From Bacillota bacterium (GTDB lineage Bacteria > Bacillota > Bacilli > Paenibacillales > NBRC-103111), in the NCBI GenBank assembly GCA_023388055.1, contig JAEWGW010000004.1, positions 124,001 through 188,000 of the forward strand: a stretch of DNA of 64,000 bases. Direction: 5' to 3'. The translations under genes and the position numbers were made by a program. This document shows positions 34,095 through 42,497 of the stretch, piece after piece; the first letter of the stretch is position 1; each line of letters opens with the position of its first letter. Below the pieces are notes generated by a model, which made no database searches, was not told where the DNA came from, and worked only from the letters and a program-made list of their open reading frames with translations.

Positions 34095-35213
34095 TTACCG
34101 CCTCTTGCGGTACATCAGCTCGTCGGAGCGGATATACCCCTGCAGCTCATAAAAACGCTGGGCGGCAGTATTGGTTTTGCCGGTGAACAGCTGGTAGCTC
34201 CTTACCCGTTGGTCGGCGAAGAAATTCTCCGCTGCAGCCATCAGCGCAGAGGCTACCCCTTGCCTGCGGTATTCCTCCCGAACAAACAGCTCCGTAATTT
34301 CGATATAGTTGGTGTCGTAGCACATGGAAACCGAAAGCTGCACGCAGCAAAAGCCGGCCGGCTCACCGTTTACCAGAGCGATCAGCACGGTTTCGCGGAT
34401 ATTGTGGCGGATTGCCTCTGTCAGCAGCTCTAGTGTTGTGGAGCCCGGGCCGTTAAACTGCTCATTCATTGCAAAAAGAGCCTGTACATCAGCGGCTTGC
34501 GCCTTCCTGACATGCACTGATCCGGCCGGAGAGGATACTTCTTCCGTCTCAGAGCAAGCCTGTGGCTGCGCGGCTATTGCAGAGTGGTCCGGTTGAAGCT
34601 CCACCGGACTGCCGTAGGTATTACGGAAGGCCATTTCCCGGACCGGCCTGCGGGTAATCTCCTTTGGCTCTCCGGCGGGATATCCCACCGGCAGCAGGAA
34701 CAGGCAGACCACATCCTCCGGCAGACGGAGAATCCGGCTTGCTTCGGCAATGTCCACAAAACCCACAAAACACGCCGCCAGCCCATGGGACACCGCCGTC
34801 AGAAACATATGCTCCGCCGGAATCAGCGGGGCGGCATTGGCGAACAGGGTGCGTACACTCTTGCGGTCGGCAAGCCCGTTCACATCATCCAGGAACGATC
34901 TGCCAAACCGGGTCCGGTTGACCAGCAGGCCAAAATCCTCCTCCGGCAGCTCCCGCAGGTCCGCCTCCAGTCTGGCGCAGCAGGCAATCACCACCGGAGC
35001 TTCGGCAATCCACATTTGTTCACCCGCGGCAGCGGCCAGCGCGGTTTTGGTCTCCGGGTCATCCACCAGGCCGAAGATGTGGCTTTGCCCGTTCCCCGCC
35101 GACGGTGCGGTCCGCGCCGCCTCCAGCATCTCCTCCAGAATGTCCGCTCCGATGGGAGTCGGCAGGAAGGTGCGGGCGGATCTTCTTTTACCAAACACTT
35201 CTTTCATATGCAT
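34095..35213 (-). CDS. Nitroreductase-like protein fused to a GNAT acetyltransferase
   Basis: About 372 residues from the ATG at 35213 (AGGAGA, spacing 7). The longer frame runs into a 23-base tandem array and is not real. Residues 1-210 are nitroreductase-like: FGKRRSARTFLPTPIG, ARTAPSAGNGQSHIFGLVDD, and LPVGYPAGEPKEITRRPV. After a linker, residues 230-372 are a GNAT domain with ELFVREEYRRQGVASALMAAAENFF, the acetyl-CoA motif. Both halves look complete. No partner gene is adjacent. The combined substrate is unknown. Confidence 0.85.
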   Translation of the reverse strand: MHMKEVFGKRRSARTFLPTPIGADILEEMLEAARTAPSAGNGQSHIFGLVDDPETKTALAAAAGEQMWIAEAPVVIACCARLEADLRELPEEDFGLLVNRTRFGRSFLDDVNGLADRKSVRTLFANAAPLIPAEHMFLTAVSHGLAACFVGFVDIAEASRILRLPEDVVCLFLLPVGYPAGEPKEITRRPVREMAFRNTYGSPVELQPDHSAIAAQPQACSETEEVSSPAGSVHVRKAQAADVQALFAMNEQFNGPGSTTLELLTEAIRHNIRETVLIALVNGEPAGFCCVQLSVSMCYDTNYIEITELFVREEYRRQGVASALMAAAENFFADQRVRSYQLFTGKTNTAAQRFYELQGYIRSDELMYRKRR

Positions 35214-35329
35214 GTGCAGCTCTCCTAACGATAGACATGTTAGCCTAAGTGTAGCAGAGGCAGGGGGCGGCTTGTTGGGAAAGTATGGGTCTAAACGGTT
35301 CTTTCGCGGGACCGCGTAAGGGGCGGCAA

Positions 35330-35552
35330 CGGTGAGACGCAAGGGCCCGGCTCGATGACGCCTAGGAGTGCGGTGCGATGATACGTAGGAGCTCGGCATG
35401 GTGACACGTAAAGGCCCGGCATGGTGACACTTAGGAGTGCGGTGCGATGATACGTAAGGGCCCGGCATGGTGACACATAAGGGCTCAGCATGGTGACACT
35501 TAGGAGTGCGGTGCGATGATACGTAGGAGCTCGGCTTGGTGACACTTAGGGA
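35330..35552. repeat. 23-base tandem repeat array
   Basis: About ten copies of a 23-base unit such as GGCATGGTGACACTTAGGAG plus TGC, alternating with GGTGCGATGATACGTAGGAG plus CTC. Higher-order order is visible (pairs or triplets of unit types recur). The period is not a multiple of three. It begins roughly 115 bases upstream of the nitroreductase-GNAT start. Confidence 0.85.
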
Positions 35553-35561
35553 TCCGTCAAG

Positions 35562-35697
35562 TCTAACGGCGGCAGGAGCCGTTATTTGGCGGTTTTGGGG
35601 CGTCGCGGAAATCTAACGGAAGCCACGGCTGTTATTTCCGGTTTTTCGGCCCTAAGCACGCCAATTCGGGGCAAATAGAGGCTGTGGCCGCCGTTAG
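35562..35697. repeat. Family A repeat cluster with three units (A4)
   Basis: Direct units at 35562-35590 and 35611-35640 (pitch 49) and one inverted unit at 35669-35697. The fourth unit expected near 35720-35748 is absent; a minisatellite begins exactly there. Confidence 0.8.
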
Positions 35698-35724
35698 CCG
35701 AGTGAAGCTCTGGCCGACCCTTGT

Positions 35725-35880
35725 CCGTTACCCCCGGGGGAGGGCGGTGAGTGGTCATTTAACCGTTCCCCCGAGGGAGGGCGGTGAGTGGCCATTTAGC
35801 CGTTACCCCAGGGGAGGGCGGTGAGTGGCCATTTGGCCGTTACCCCGGGAGAGGGCGGTGGGCCTTCCCTCGCGGCGTTA
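35725..35880. repeat. 37-base tandem repeat array
   Basis: Four copies of a GC-rich unit of about 37 bases with CCGTTACCCC, GGGAGGGCGGTGAGTGG and CATTT. CCGTTA recalls the outer end of the repeat units of families A and B, so the array may have grown from a lost fourth unit. Confidence 0.75.
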
Positions 35881-35921
35881 CCCCGACTGGCCATTGGCTC
35901 TAGCCGGCACTCCTCGCTGCC

Positions 35922-36824
35922 CTATTTTTCCTCCAGGGCGGAGCGGATGTCCGGGTAGCGGAAGCTGAAGCCCGCCTCCAGCGCCTTTGCGGGAAGCACC
36001 CGCTGGCCCTCCAGCAGCAGCGCGGACATCTCTCCCAGCGCCAGCCGCAGCGGCGCCCCCGGAGCCTTAAGCCATGCGAAGCTGTGCAGGACCTCTGCCG
36101 CCGCTTGGGCAAACTCGCGGTTTTGCACCGGCTGGGGAGCCGTGGCATTGATGACGCCGGACATAGCCTCATGGTCCAGCACATACAGAATCAGCCGGAC
36201 CAGATCCTGGCGGTGGATCCAGGACATCCACTGCTCCCCGCTGCCTAACGGCCCTCCCACGAAAACGCGGAAGGGCAGCAGCATCAGCGGCAGCGCCCCG
36301 CCGTCCCGGTCCAGGACAATACCGAAGCGCAGCACCGCTCTCCTCCGGGCGGGAATGGAGGCGGCTGCCGCCTCCCAGTCCCGGACCACCCCGGAGAGGA
36401 AATCCCCTTCACCTAGGGCGCTGTCCTCGGTGAAGGTCCCGGAGCGGGAAAAGCCGTAAGCATTGACGCCGGAGGCCTGGACCAGCACCTCCGGTAGAGC
36501 GTCTGCCGATTCCAAAAGATGGGACAGCCGGTCGGCCGTCTCTACCCGGGAATCGCGGATTTTCTCCTTGGCTGCGGGGGTCCAGCGCTGGTTGATGGTC
36601 TCTCCCGCCAGATTCACCACAGCGTCCACGTTCTTCAACAGCTGGGGCCGGGCCTCCAGCTCCTCCCAACTAACCAACGGGAAGGCTGCATACCCCTCCT
36701 CCGGCAGCGCAGCGGAGCCTCCCCCTATCCGGCTGATGATCCAGCCGCGGTGTCCCGCTTCGGCCAGCGCCGAGGTGAGAGCGCTGCCAACAAAACCCGT
36801 CCCGCCTGTGATCAGAATGTTCAT
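35922..36824 (-). CDS. TIGR01777-type NAD-dependent epimerase (SDR39U1/YfcH-like)
   Basis: About 300 residues from the ATG at 36824. The Rossmann motif is ITGGTGFVGSALTSALAEAGH at the start. DAVVNLAGETINQRW and GEGDFLSGVVRDWEAAA are hallmarks of the TIGR01777 group. The C-terminal DUF1731-type end reads EMSALLLEGQRVLPAKALEAGFSFRYPDIRSALEE. These proteins are cytosolic and of uncertain substrate; plant relatives affect cell division. The gene stands alone between repeat-filled gaps. Confidence 0.9.
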   Translation of the reverse strand: MNILITGGTGFVGSALTSALAEAGHRGWIISRIGGGSAALPEEGYAAFPLVSWEELEARPQLLKNVDAVVNLAGETINQRWTPAAKEKIRDSRVETADRLSHLLESADALPEVLVQASGVNAYGFSRSGTFTEDSALGEGDFLSGVVRDWEAAAASIPARRRAVLRFGIVLDRDGGALPLMLLPFRVFVGGPLGSGEQWMSWIHRQDLVRLILYVLDHEAMSGVINATAPQPVQNREFAQAAAEVLHSFAWLKAPGAPLRLALGEMSALLLEGQRVLPAKALEAGFSFRYPDIRSALEEK

Positions 36825-36961
36825 GCCGCATCCTGCCTCCCTTTTTTGCCCAAAGTAAGTTCCCATATATCCACTGCTCCCGCGTCCGGTTAGAGGGGTA
36901 TGCAACCAACCTTCTCCACGCCCATCCAAGGGTACGGGGGTGTTTTTGGCAGCGTCTTGCT

Positions 36962-37148
36962 GTAACGGAACTGAGCGATTCTTAGACTGACAAATTTGCT
37001 GTTTTCGACGGCTAACGGAACTGAGAAGCGCTTAGCCTGTGTGAGACATGCCACCAGAGGCGTTTACCCATGCTAAGGGTCGCAGAGTTCCGTTAGAATG
37101 TAGAAAAGTTGGTTTTTGGCCTGTAAGGGACGCTGAGTTCCGTTAGCG
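36962..37148. repeat. Family B four-unit inverted repeat cluster (B2)
   Basis: Direct units 36962-36985 and 37011-37037 (pitch 49), inverted units 37072-37097 and 37122-37148 (pitch 51), total 187 bases, the same size as B1. Unit core CTAACGGAACT...CTTAG. Confidence 0.85.
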
Positions 37149-37400
37149 TGGTGCGGGTAGTGCAGAGCAGTTTGCCCAGTTCCGTTAGCGTAGTACCGGT
37201 AGTGTAGAGCCCTTTGCCTAGTTCAGTTAGAGTAGTACCGGTAGTGTAGGACCGTTTGCCTAGAGCCGTTAGCGCATCGCGTTTAGTGTAGAGCCGTTTG
37301 CCTAGCACCGTTAGCGCATCGCGTTTAGTGTAGACCCGTCTGCCTAGTGCCGTCAGCATAGTGGGGTTCATATACAGCCCTCAGCCTAGTCCAGTTAATG
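37149..37400. repeat. 42-base tandem array grown from a family B unit end
   Basis: Six copies of a 42-base unit, for example TAGTACCGGTAGTGTAGAGC then CCTTTGCCTAGTTCAGTTAG then AG. Each ends in a variant of GTTCCGTTAGCG, the outer end of the last B2 unit, so the array seems to start from it. The minus strand stays open through it with a 14-residue period, but no gene is supported. It runs into the stop region of the AraC gene at 37395. Confidence 0.8.
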
Positions 37401-38264
37401 CAGTCCGGTTCGCGCCGTGCGGTACTGGCCGGGAGCCATTCCCGTCCGGGTGCGGAACAGGCGGATAAAATAATTCACATTCTCAATGCCGACCTGAAGG
37501 CCGATCTCGGTGACGGAGAAGCCTGTGCTCTCCAAGAGCGATTTGGCCTTTTTGATCTGCAGATCATGGAGATACTGCAGCGGGCTCATGCCCGTATGCT
37601 GCTTGAGGCAGCGGGCCAGGTAGTCAAAGTGAAAATGCAGCGCCTGCTCCATATGCTTGGCATCGAAGGGCCGGGCCAGATTCTGCTGCAGGTACATGAT
37701 GACCTGATCGCAGAGCAGCCTGGAGCGGGACGTAGACCGGCTTCGCGCCGAAGCCTGCAATTCGGCCAGCAGCCCGGAGAATTGGGCCTGCAGGGGCAGC
37801 GAGCTTGCCGGCGACAAGGTCTGCTCCAGCTCCAGCATCCGCTGCAGGTACGGAAGGATATCGGATTTGTGCCACTCCGCAAACTTGGGCAGATACATGA
37901 GCTGGGCGCACGGCGCCAGATCAAAGTCGGTCCGTTGGGAAACGGGCACCGACCAGGGAATCTGGCTGCTGTCCACAGACCGTACAGGCGCCGGGTGAAC
38001 AAAGTGGATCCAGTAAATTTCGGTGGTATCCTCGCAGGGCCGTTGTCCGCCATGGGTGCGCCCCGGCTCCAGCACCAGCATGGAGCCTTCACGAATATCA
38101 TATTGCTGACCGTCTTCCCACATGTACAAACCGCCTTTTACGACAAAAATCATGTCATAAACATGGAAGGACCGCACAAAATGCTGCTGGCCCGGTTTCC
38201 AGAAGCCATGGCCGATTAACATTAACTGGGGTAATGGCGGAATTGCCAGCTCCAGGCACTGCAT
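37395..38264 (-). CDS. AraC-family regulator with cupin sensor
   Basis: 289 residues. The N-terminal cupin-like half has FHVYDMIFVVKGGLYMWEDGQQYDIREGSMLVLEPGRTHGG. The C-terminal AraC domain ends VGIENVNYFIRLFRTRTGMAPGQYR. It is divergent from the GHL6-type glycosidase at 38445 and is likely its activator. Its last bases touch the 42-base tandem array, so the C terminus may vary between strains. Confidence 0.88.
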   Translation of the reverse strand: MQCLELAIPPLPQLMLIGHGFWKPGQQHFVRSFHVYDMIFVVKGGLYMWEDGQQYDIREGSMLVLEPGRTHGGQRPCEDTTEIYWIHFVHPAPVRSVDSSQIPWSVPVSQRTDFDLAPCAQLMYLPKFAEWHKSDILPYLQRMLELEQTLSPASSLPLQAQFSGLLAELQASARSRSTSRSRLLCDQVIMYLQQNLARPFDAKHMEQALHFHFDYLARCLKQHTGMSPLQYLHDLQIKKAKSLLESTGFSVTEIGLQVGIENVNYFIRLFRTRTGMAPGQYRTARTGLH

Positions 38265-38444
38265 GACGGTGGGCCTCCTTTTTCCTGAGGGATCATGCCT
38301 TCATTCTAACATAGACGCCGTCTGAACAGGTAGAAACTGTGCTATAAAAAGTCGCTTGTGTTCCTACCCCGCCGGAATGCCGCCCCGTATAGTAAAGCTG
38401 TAGAAGCATCCATCATATCCACATTCACGAAGGAGACGGTTCTT

Positions 38445-40415
38445 ATGCGGTTTCGGCAGGTTCATCTAGATTTTCATACCTCGGAGGCGATTCAGTCTAT
38501 CGGAGGGCAATTCAATAAACAGCAGTTTCAGGACATGCTGAAGCTGGGTTATGTGGACTCCATCACCATTTTCTCCAAGTGCCATCACGGCTGGGCCTAT
38601 CATCCCTCGGAAGCCAACGACATGCACCCTGGCCTTTCCTTCGATCTGTTGGGAGCCATGATCGAGGCAGCGCATGAAATCAGCGTGAAAACACCCGTTT
38701 ATCTTTCGGCGGGCCTGGACGAAAAGCTGGCGCGCCGCCACCCCGAGTGGCTGATCCGGGATGCTGAGGACCGGACCAATTGGGTGAAAAGCTTCATGGA
38801 GCCGGGTTACCACCAGTTCTGCATGAACTCCCCATATCTGGACCTGCTGCTGGCCCAAATTAGGGAAGCGTTATCCCGTTATGATGCAGACGGCCTGTTC
38901 CTGGATATTGTCGGGGTGCGGAAATGCTACTGCCACAATTGCCTGGAGAGCATCCAAAGTGTTGGCGGGGATCTCCGTGACGAGGCCGCCATGCAAAAGC
39001 TTTGGGAGCAGACGTACGCCACCTATACGGCGAGGGTGAAGGAGGAGGTCGAAGCCGTGAAGCCGGGACTGCCCATCTTCCACAACAGCGGACACGTCCG
39101 GCGGGGACGGCGTGACCTGGCTGCCATGAACACCCATCTGGAGCTGGAGTCCCTGCCTACAGGAGGCTGGGGTTATGACCATTTCCCTCTTTCGGCCCGG
39201 TATGTTCAGCCCCTGGGTATTGATTTTCTTGGTATGACCGGCAAATTTCATACTGCCTGGGGAGAGTTCGGCGGGTACAAACATCCCAACGCCCTGCGTT
39301 ATGAGGCGGCACTCAGCATCGCCAACGGCGCCCGCTGCTCCATCGGGGACCAGCTCCATCCGGACGGCCGGATGGACGAGGCAACCTACCGGCTAATCGG
39401 CGAGGCGTACAAGGAGGTTGCCGCCAAGGAAGCATGGTGCACGGGGGCCATCAATGTGGCCGATGTGGCCTTGCTCTCTTTGGAGGCGGCAGGTGTGCAC
39501 CCGCTGGCTTCCCGCGAGCCTGGGTCAGATTCGGATGCCGGGGCGGTGCGAATGCTCCTTGAAGGGAAATTCCTGTTTGATGTGATCGACCTGGAGCAGG
39601 ATATGGCCCCTTACAAGGTGGTAATTCTGCCGGATTATGTAGCGGTGGATGAAGCCCTGCAGGTTAAGCTGGAGCAGTACGTGGCGCAGGGAGGCAAAAT
39701 TCTGGCCACCGGCTGGTCGGGGCTTGCTGCGGACAGCAGCCGGTTTGTTCTGGATTTTGGCGTCCGGTATGAAGGCTTGAACCCCTTCCAGCCGGATTAT
39801 TTCCGCCCATCGTTTGAGCCGGGCCGTCTGGGGCAGGCTTCGTATATCTTCTATGCCCAAGGTCAGCGGATCTCGCTGGACGGGGGTGTGGAGCTTGGCC
39901 GCCGGGAGGATCCTTACTTCAACCGGGATGCCGCAGCTTTTTGCTCGCACCAGCACACCCCGACCAGCCATGTATACGGCGGTCCCGGGATGGTGGAAAG
40001 CGGCAGTGGGATTTATGTGGCGTGGAATGTGTTTGAGGACTATGCAGCCAAGGGCAGCCTGATCCTGAAGGAGGCGGTTATTCATGCTCTCAACCGTCTG
40101 CTCCCGGAGAAGACACTGACCACCACGCTTCCCGCTCAGGGCATTGTGACTCTGCAGAACCAACAAGGGCAACAAAGGCTGGTCAACCACCTGCTGTACG
40201 CCTCCCCCGTACGCCGTGGCAAGGAAATTGAGGTCATCGAGGACATTCTTCCGTTGTATGGGGTGGAGGTGTGCATTGCCAATTCCCATCCGGTGAAAAA
40301 GGTGTATCTGGCACCCCAGATGGAGGAGCTTCCTTTCCTGCAAGAAGCGGGTAAGATCTCCTATATGGTACCCCGTTTGGAATGCCACCAGATGGTGGTG
40401 CTGGATTACGAATAA
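38445..40415 (+). CDS. GHL6-type glycoside hydrolase with beta-galactosidase-trimerisation-like domain
   Basis: About 656 residues from the ATG at 38445 (GAAGGAGA, spacing 8). The N-terminal part (residues 1-330) is a TIM-barrel hydrolase of the hypothetical GHL6 type, starting RQVHLDFHTSEAIQSIG and with DADGLFLDIVG. Residues 370-560 resemble the flavodoxin-like trimerisation domain of GH42 (APYKVVILPDYVAVDEALQVKLEQYVAQGGKILATGW). No signal peptide, so it acts on imported sugars. Sugar unknown; fucosidase or galactosidase-like action is possible. A divergent AraC gene probably controls it. Confidence 0.82.
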   Translation: MRFRQVHLDFHTSEAIQSIGGQFNKQQFQDMLKLGYVDSITIFSKCHHGWAYHPSEANDMHPGLSFDLLGAMIEAAHEISVKTPVYLSAGLDEKLARRHPEWLIRDAEDRTNWVKSFMEPGYHQFCMNSPYLDLLLAQIREALSRYDADGLFLDIVGVRKCYCHNCLESIQSVGGDLRDEAAMQKLWEQTYATYTARVKEEVEAVKPGLPIFHNSGHVRRGRRDLAAMNTHLELESLPTGGWGYDHFPLSARYVQPLGIDFLGMTGKFHTAWGEFGGYKHPNALRYEAALSIANGARCSIGDQLHPDGRMDEATYRLIGEAYKEVAAKEAWCTGAINVADVALLSLEAAGVHPLASREPGSDSDAGAVRMLLEGKFLFDVIDLEQDMAPYKVVILPDYVAVDEALQVKLEQYVAQGGKILATGWSGLAADSSRFVLDFGVRYEGLNPFQPDYFRPSFEPGRLGQASYIFYAQGQRISLDGGVELGRREDPYFNRDAAAFCSHQHTPTSHVYGGPGMVESGSGIYVAWNVFEDYAAKGSLILKEAVIHALNRLLPEKTLTTTLPAQGIVTLQNQQGQQRLVNHLLYASPVRRGKEIEVIEDILPLYGVEVCIANSHPVKKVYLAPQMEELPFLQEAGKISYMVPRLECHQMVVLDYE

Positions 40416-40567
40416 GCATGTGGTGAACATCTTCGCGAACGAATGCATAAAGTATGGGGGCTGATTAATAATCATTTTTATATAAAAAGTTTTATTGCTA
40501 ATCTGGATGGGTATTAAATAGGAGGTCTGCATCCAACAGGCTTATTCATAAGAAAAGGAGTGAGAAC

Positions 40568-41110
40568 ATGCGTAAGCATATACTTGCCCTAACATCAGCT
40601 GTGATCGCCAGCTCCCTTTTGCTCAGTGCATGCGGCAAGGAGAAAAGCGAGCCCGTAACGGCTTCACCGGGGATGTCGGCAGCCGCAGTCAGCCCAACCG
40701 TCGTCACCGGAGCAAGCACCAGCCCAGGGGTCAGCCCTGCCGCCAGCATGGCAGCCAGCCCAAGTCCCAGCTCCAAACCCGCTTCGGGAGAAGTGCCTGA
40801 GAACCTGCCGAAGGATTTCCCGCTGCCGGCGGATGTCAAGATTACCACCTCCCATTCGGGTACCACAGACGGCAAAAAAACCGCGCTTCTGGTCTTGACT
40901 ACGAAAGAAAGCATGGACGCCGTTACAAAGCGCTACAAGGATTATTTCAACGGCAAGCTGGGCCGCGATGCCGTCCAGACCATAGACGAGAAGAATGTGA
41001 TTATCCAAGGGTTTACCCAGGATAACAAACAGAGCTGGTCGATGATCGGCGGGAAGCTGTCATCCCAGGAAGGGGTTATTGAGCTGACCATCACCTGGGC
41101 CGAAACCTAA
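40568..41110 (+). CDS. Lipoprotein of unknown function
   Basis: 180 residues. The signal peptide ends in the lipobox LLSAC, followed by a Ser/Pro/Ala-rich linker (to about residue 80) and a compact domain of 100 residues beginning ENLPKDFPLPADVKITTSHSG. The ATG at 40568 follows AAAAGGAGTG. It is anchored outside the membrane. No family recognised. It is a single gene with its own terminator. Confidence 0.8.
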   Translation: MRKHILALTSAVIASSLLLSACGKEKSEPVTASPGMSAAAVSPTVVTGASTSPGVSPAASMAASPSPSSKPASGEVPENLPKDFPLPADVKITTSHSGTTDGKKTALLVLTTKESMDAVTKRYKDYFNGKLGRDAVQTIDEKNVIIQGFTQDNKQSWSMIGGKLSSQEGVIELTITWAET

Positions 41111-41126
41111 AGCCTAGAGGTAAAGA

Positions 41127-41166
41127 AAACGGACGCCCTCCTTGAAGAAGGTGGCATCCGTTTTTT
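41127..41166 (+). terminator. Terminator after the lipoprotein gene
   Basis: AAACGGACGCC pairs with GGCATCCGTTT (one mismatch) around an inner CTT/AAG stem, then TTTTTT. It also faces the end of rtcB. Confidence 0.85.
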
Positions 41167-41192
41167 ACTGTTTGGGGTTGTGAGATGCAGCG

Positions 41193-42419
41193 CTAATCCT
41201 TGTACGGGTCGAACTCATCTGCCCCGGCCATACATACCCCAATGGGCTTCAGCATATGCAGCACGTCGATGGTTTCCGCATGGGCGTCCAGCACCTGGCG
41301 CAGGCTCCTGTATACGAAGGGGCTTTCGTCCGTGCCTGCTCCCCGCAGCTCTACCCCGAAGGCCGCCACCGCCCCCATCATCTGCTCCTTGGAAATTTGA
41401 CCTCCGGTTCTGGCGCGGGTTTTCCAGTTCATTTTCCCTGCGGCTTGTGTCCGGCTCATAATCCGTCCTGCGCCGTGCACCGTGCTGTAGAAGGCCTCCT
41501 TGTTTTCAGCGCTGTTCTTACCCTGCACGATCACCGAGATATCCCCCATGCTGCCGCCGATAAATCCCATTTGGCCGGGTGCAGAGGGGGTAGCTCCCTT
41601 GCGCACCACAATCACTTCCCTGCCGTCGTGCCGCTCCCGCCAGGCATAGTTGTGGTGGTTATGCACCTCAAAATCCGCGTCCGTCCCCAATATCCGCAGC
41701 ACCTGGTCCATCACATAATCCCGTCCTGCATACGCATACCGTCCGGCCAGCCGCATAGCCCGCTCGTACATATCCCCCAGCTCGCTGTCCAGGTCCAGCA
41801 GAACCGGCGGCTGCTCCATTTTTTCGCCTGGAGCATTCTCCAGAAAACCTCTGCCCGCTGCCAGGTTGAGAAAACCGCTGGCTGTCCGGTGCCCGAACCC
41901 CCTGCTGCCGAAGTGGTTGGCAATCCACAGGCGTCCGCTGTCCGCCTCCTCGAATAAATCCACAAAATGGTTGCCGCTGCCCACTGTGCCCAATTGGTCC
42001 CTGGCCAACGTCTTGAGCTTGTCATGAACCGGCATGCCGAGGGTTTGGTACACCGCCCAGTCCGGATCATCAAACAGGGCATGATCCACCCTGTCCTGGT
42101 TGACCCGTCCGATACCGAAGGAAATGCTCCGGGCGATGGTATCCATCAGCTTCGGCAGCTCGGGCTTGATATCGGCGGCATAAAGGTGAGTGCGCACCGC
42201 TTTGTTGCCGCAGCCAATATCGTAACCGACGCCGGAGGGAGAAATCTGGCCGTCATACACCACAACACCCCCGATGGGCTGGCTGTAGCCTTGGTGATGG
42301 TCCGCAATCAGCAGGGTTTGCACTACATTGCCGGTACGTGCGCAAGTCCTCGCCTGGGCCAAGGCGCCCTCATCAGGACTGCCCCAAACCCGTATACCGT
42401 CTATTTGTTGATAAGCCAT
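41193..42419 (-). CDS. rtcB: RtcB-family RNA ligase
   Basis: 408 residues from the ATG at 42419 (AAAGGAG, spacing 8). RtcB joins RNA ends bearing 3'-phosphate or 2',3'-cyclic phosphate to 5'-OH ends, using GTP and Mn. The metal site is visible: Cys70 in VGYDIGCGN, N150-H151 in GSGNHFVDL, H169 in ANHFGSRGFGH, and the His expected to carry GMP in VHGAGRIMSR (H315). All key residues are present. It is 70 bases downstream of rlaP on the same strand and likely co-transcribed, facing away from two WYL-domain genes. No archease or rtcA gene is seen in this window. Confidence 0.93.
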   Translation of the reverse strand: MAYQQIDGIRVWGSPDEGALAQARTCARTGNVVQTLLIADHHQGYSQPIGGVVVYDGQISPSGVGYDIGCGNKAVRTHLYAADIKPELPKLMDTIARSISFGIGRVNQDRVDHALFDDPDWAVYQTLGMPVHDKLKTLARDQLGTVGSGNHFVDLFEEADSGRLWIANHFGSRGFGHRTASGFLNLAAGRGFLENAPGEKMEQPPVLLDLDSELGDMYERAMRLAGRYAYAGRDYVMDQVLRILGTDADFEVHNHHNYAWRERHDGREVIVVRKGATPSAPGQMGFIGGSMGDISVIVQGKNSAENKEAFYSTVHGAGRIMSRTQAAGKMNWKTRARTGGQISKEQMMGAVAAFGVELRGAGTDESPFVYRSLRQVLDAHAETIDVLHMLKPIGVCMAGADEFDPYKD

Positions 42420-42469
42420 TATGTTCACTCCTTTGGGTTATTCATGTAAACACACTTTGCATGCGAAAC

Positions 42470-42497
42470 TCCCTAACGGAACTCAGCGGCTAAGCGC
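42470..42497. repeat. Single family B unit overlapping the rlaP stop
   Basis: CTAACGGAACTCAGCGGCTAAGC is a family B unit. Its far end supplies the TAG stop codon of rlaP (42492-42490 on the minus strand). Confidence 0.6.

Noticed and set aside
35330..35552. CRISPR array
   Set aside because: The 23-base units follow each other without unique spacers and there are no cas genes; it is a minisatellite.
37093..37371. Small protein with 14-residue repeats on the minus strand
   Set aside because: The frame is created by a 42-base tandem array; no ribosome binding site or start context.
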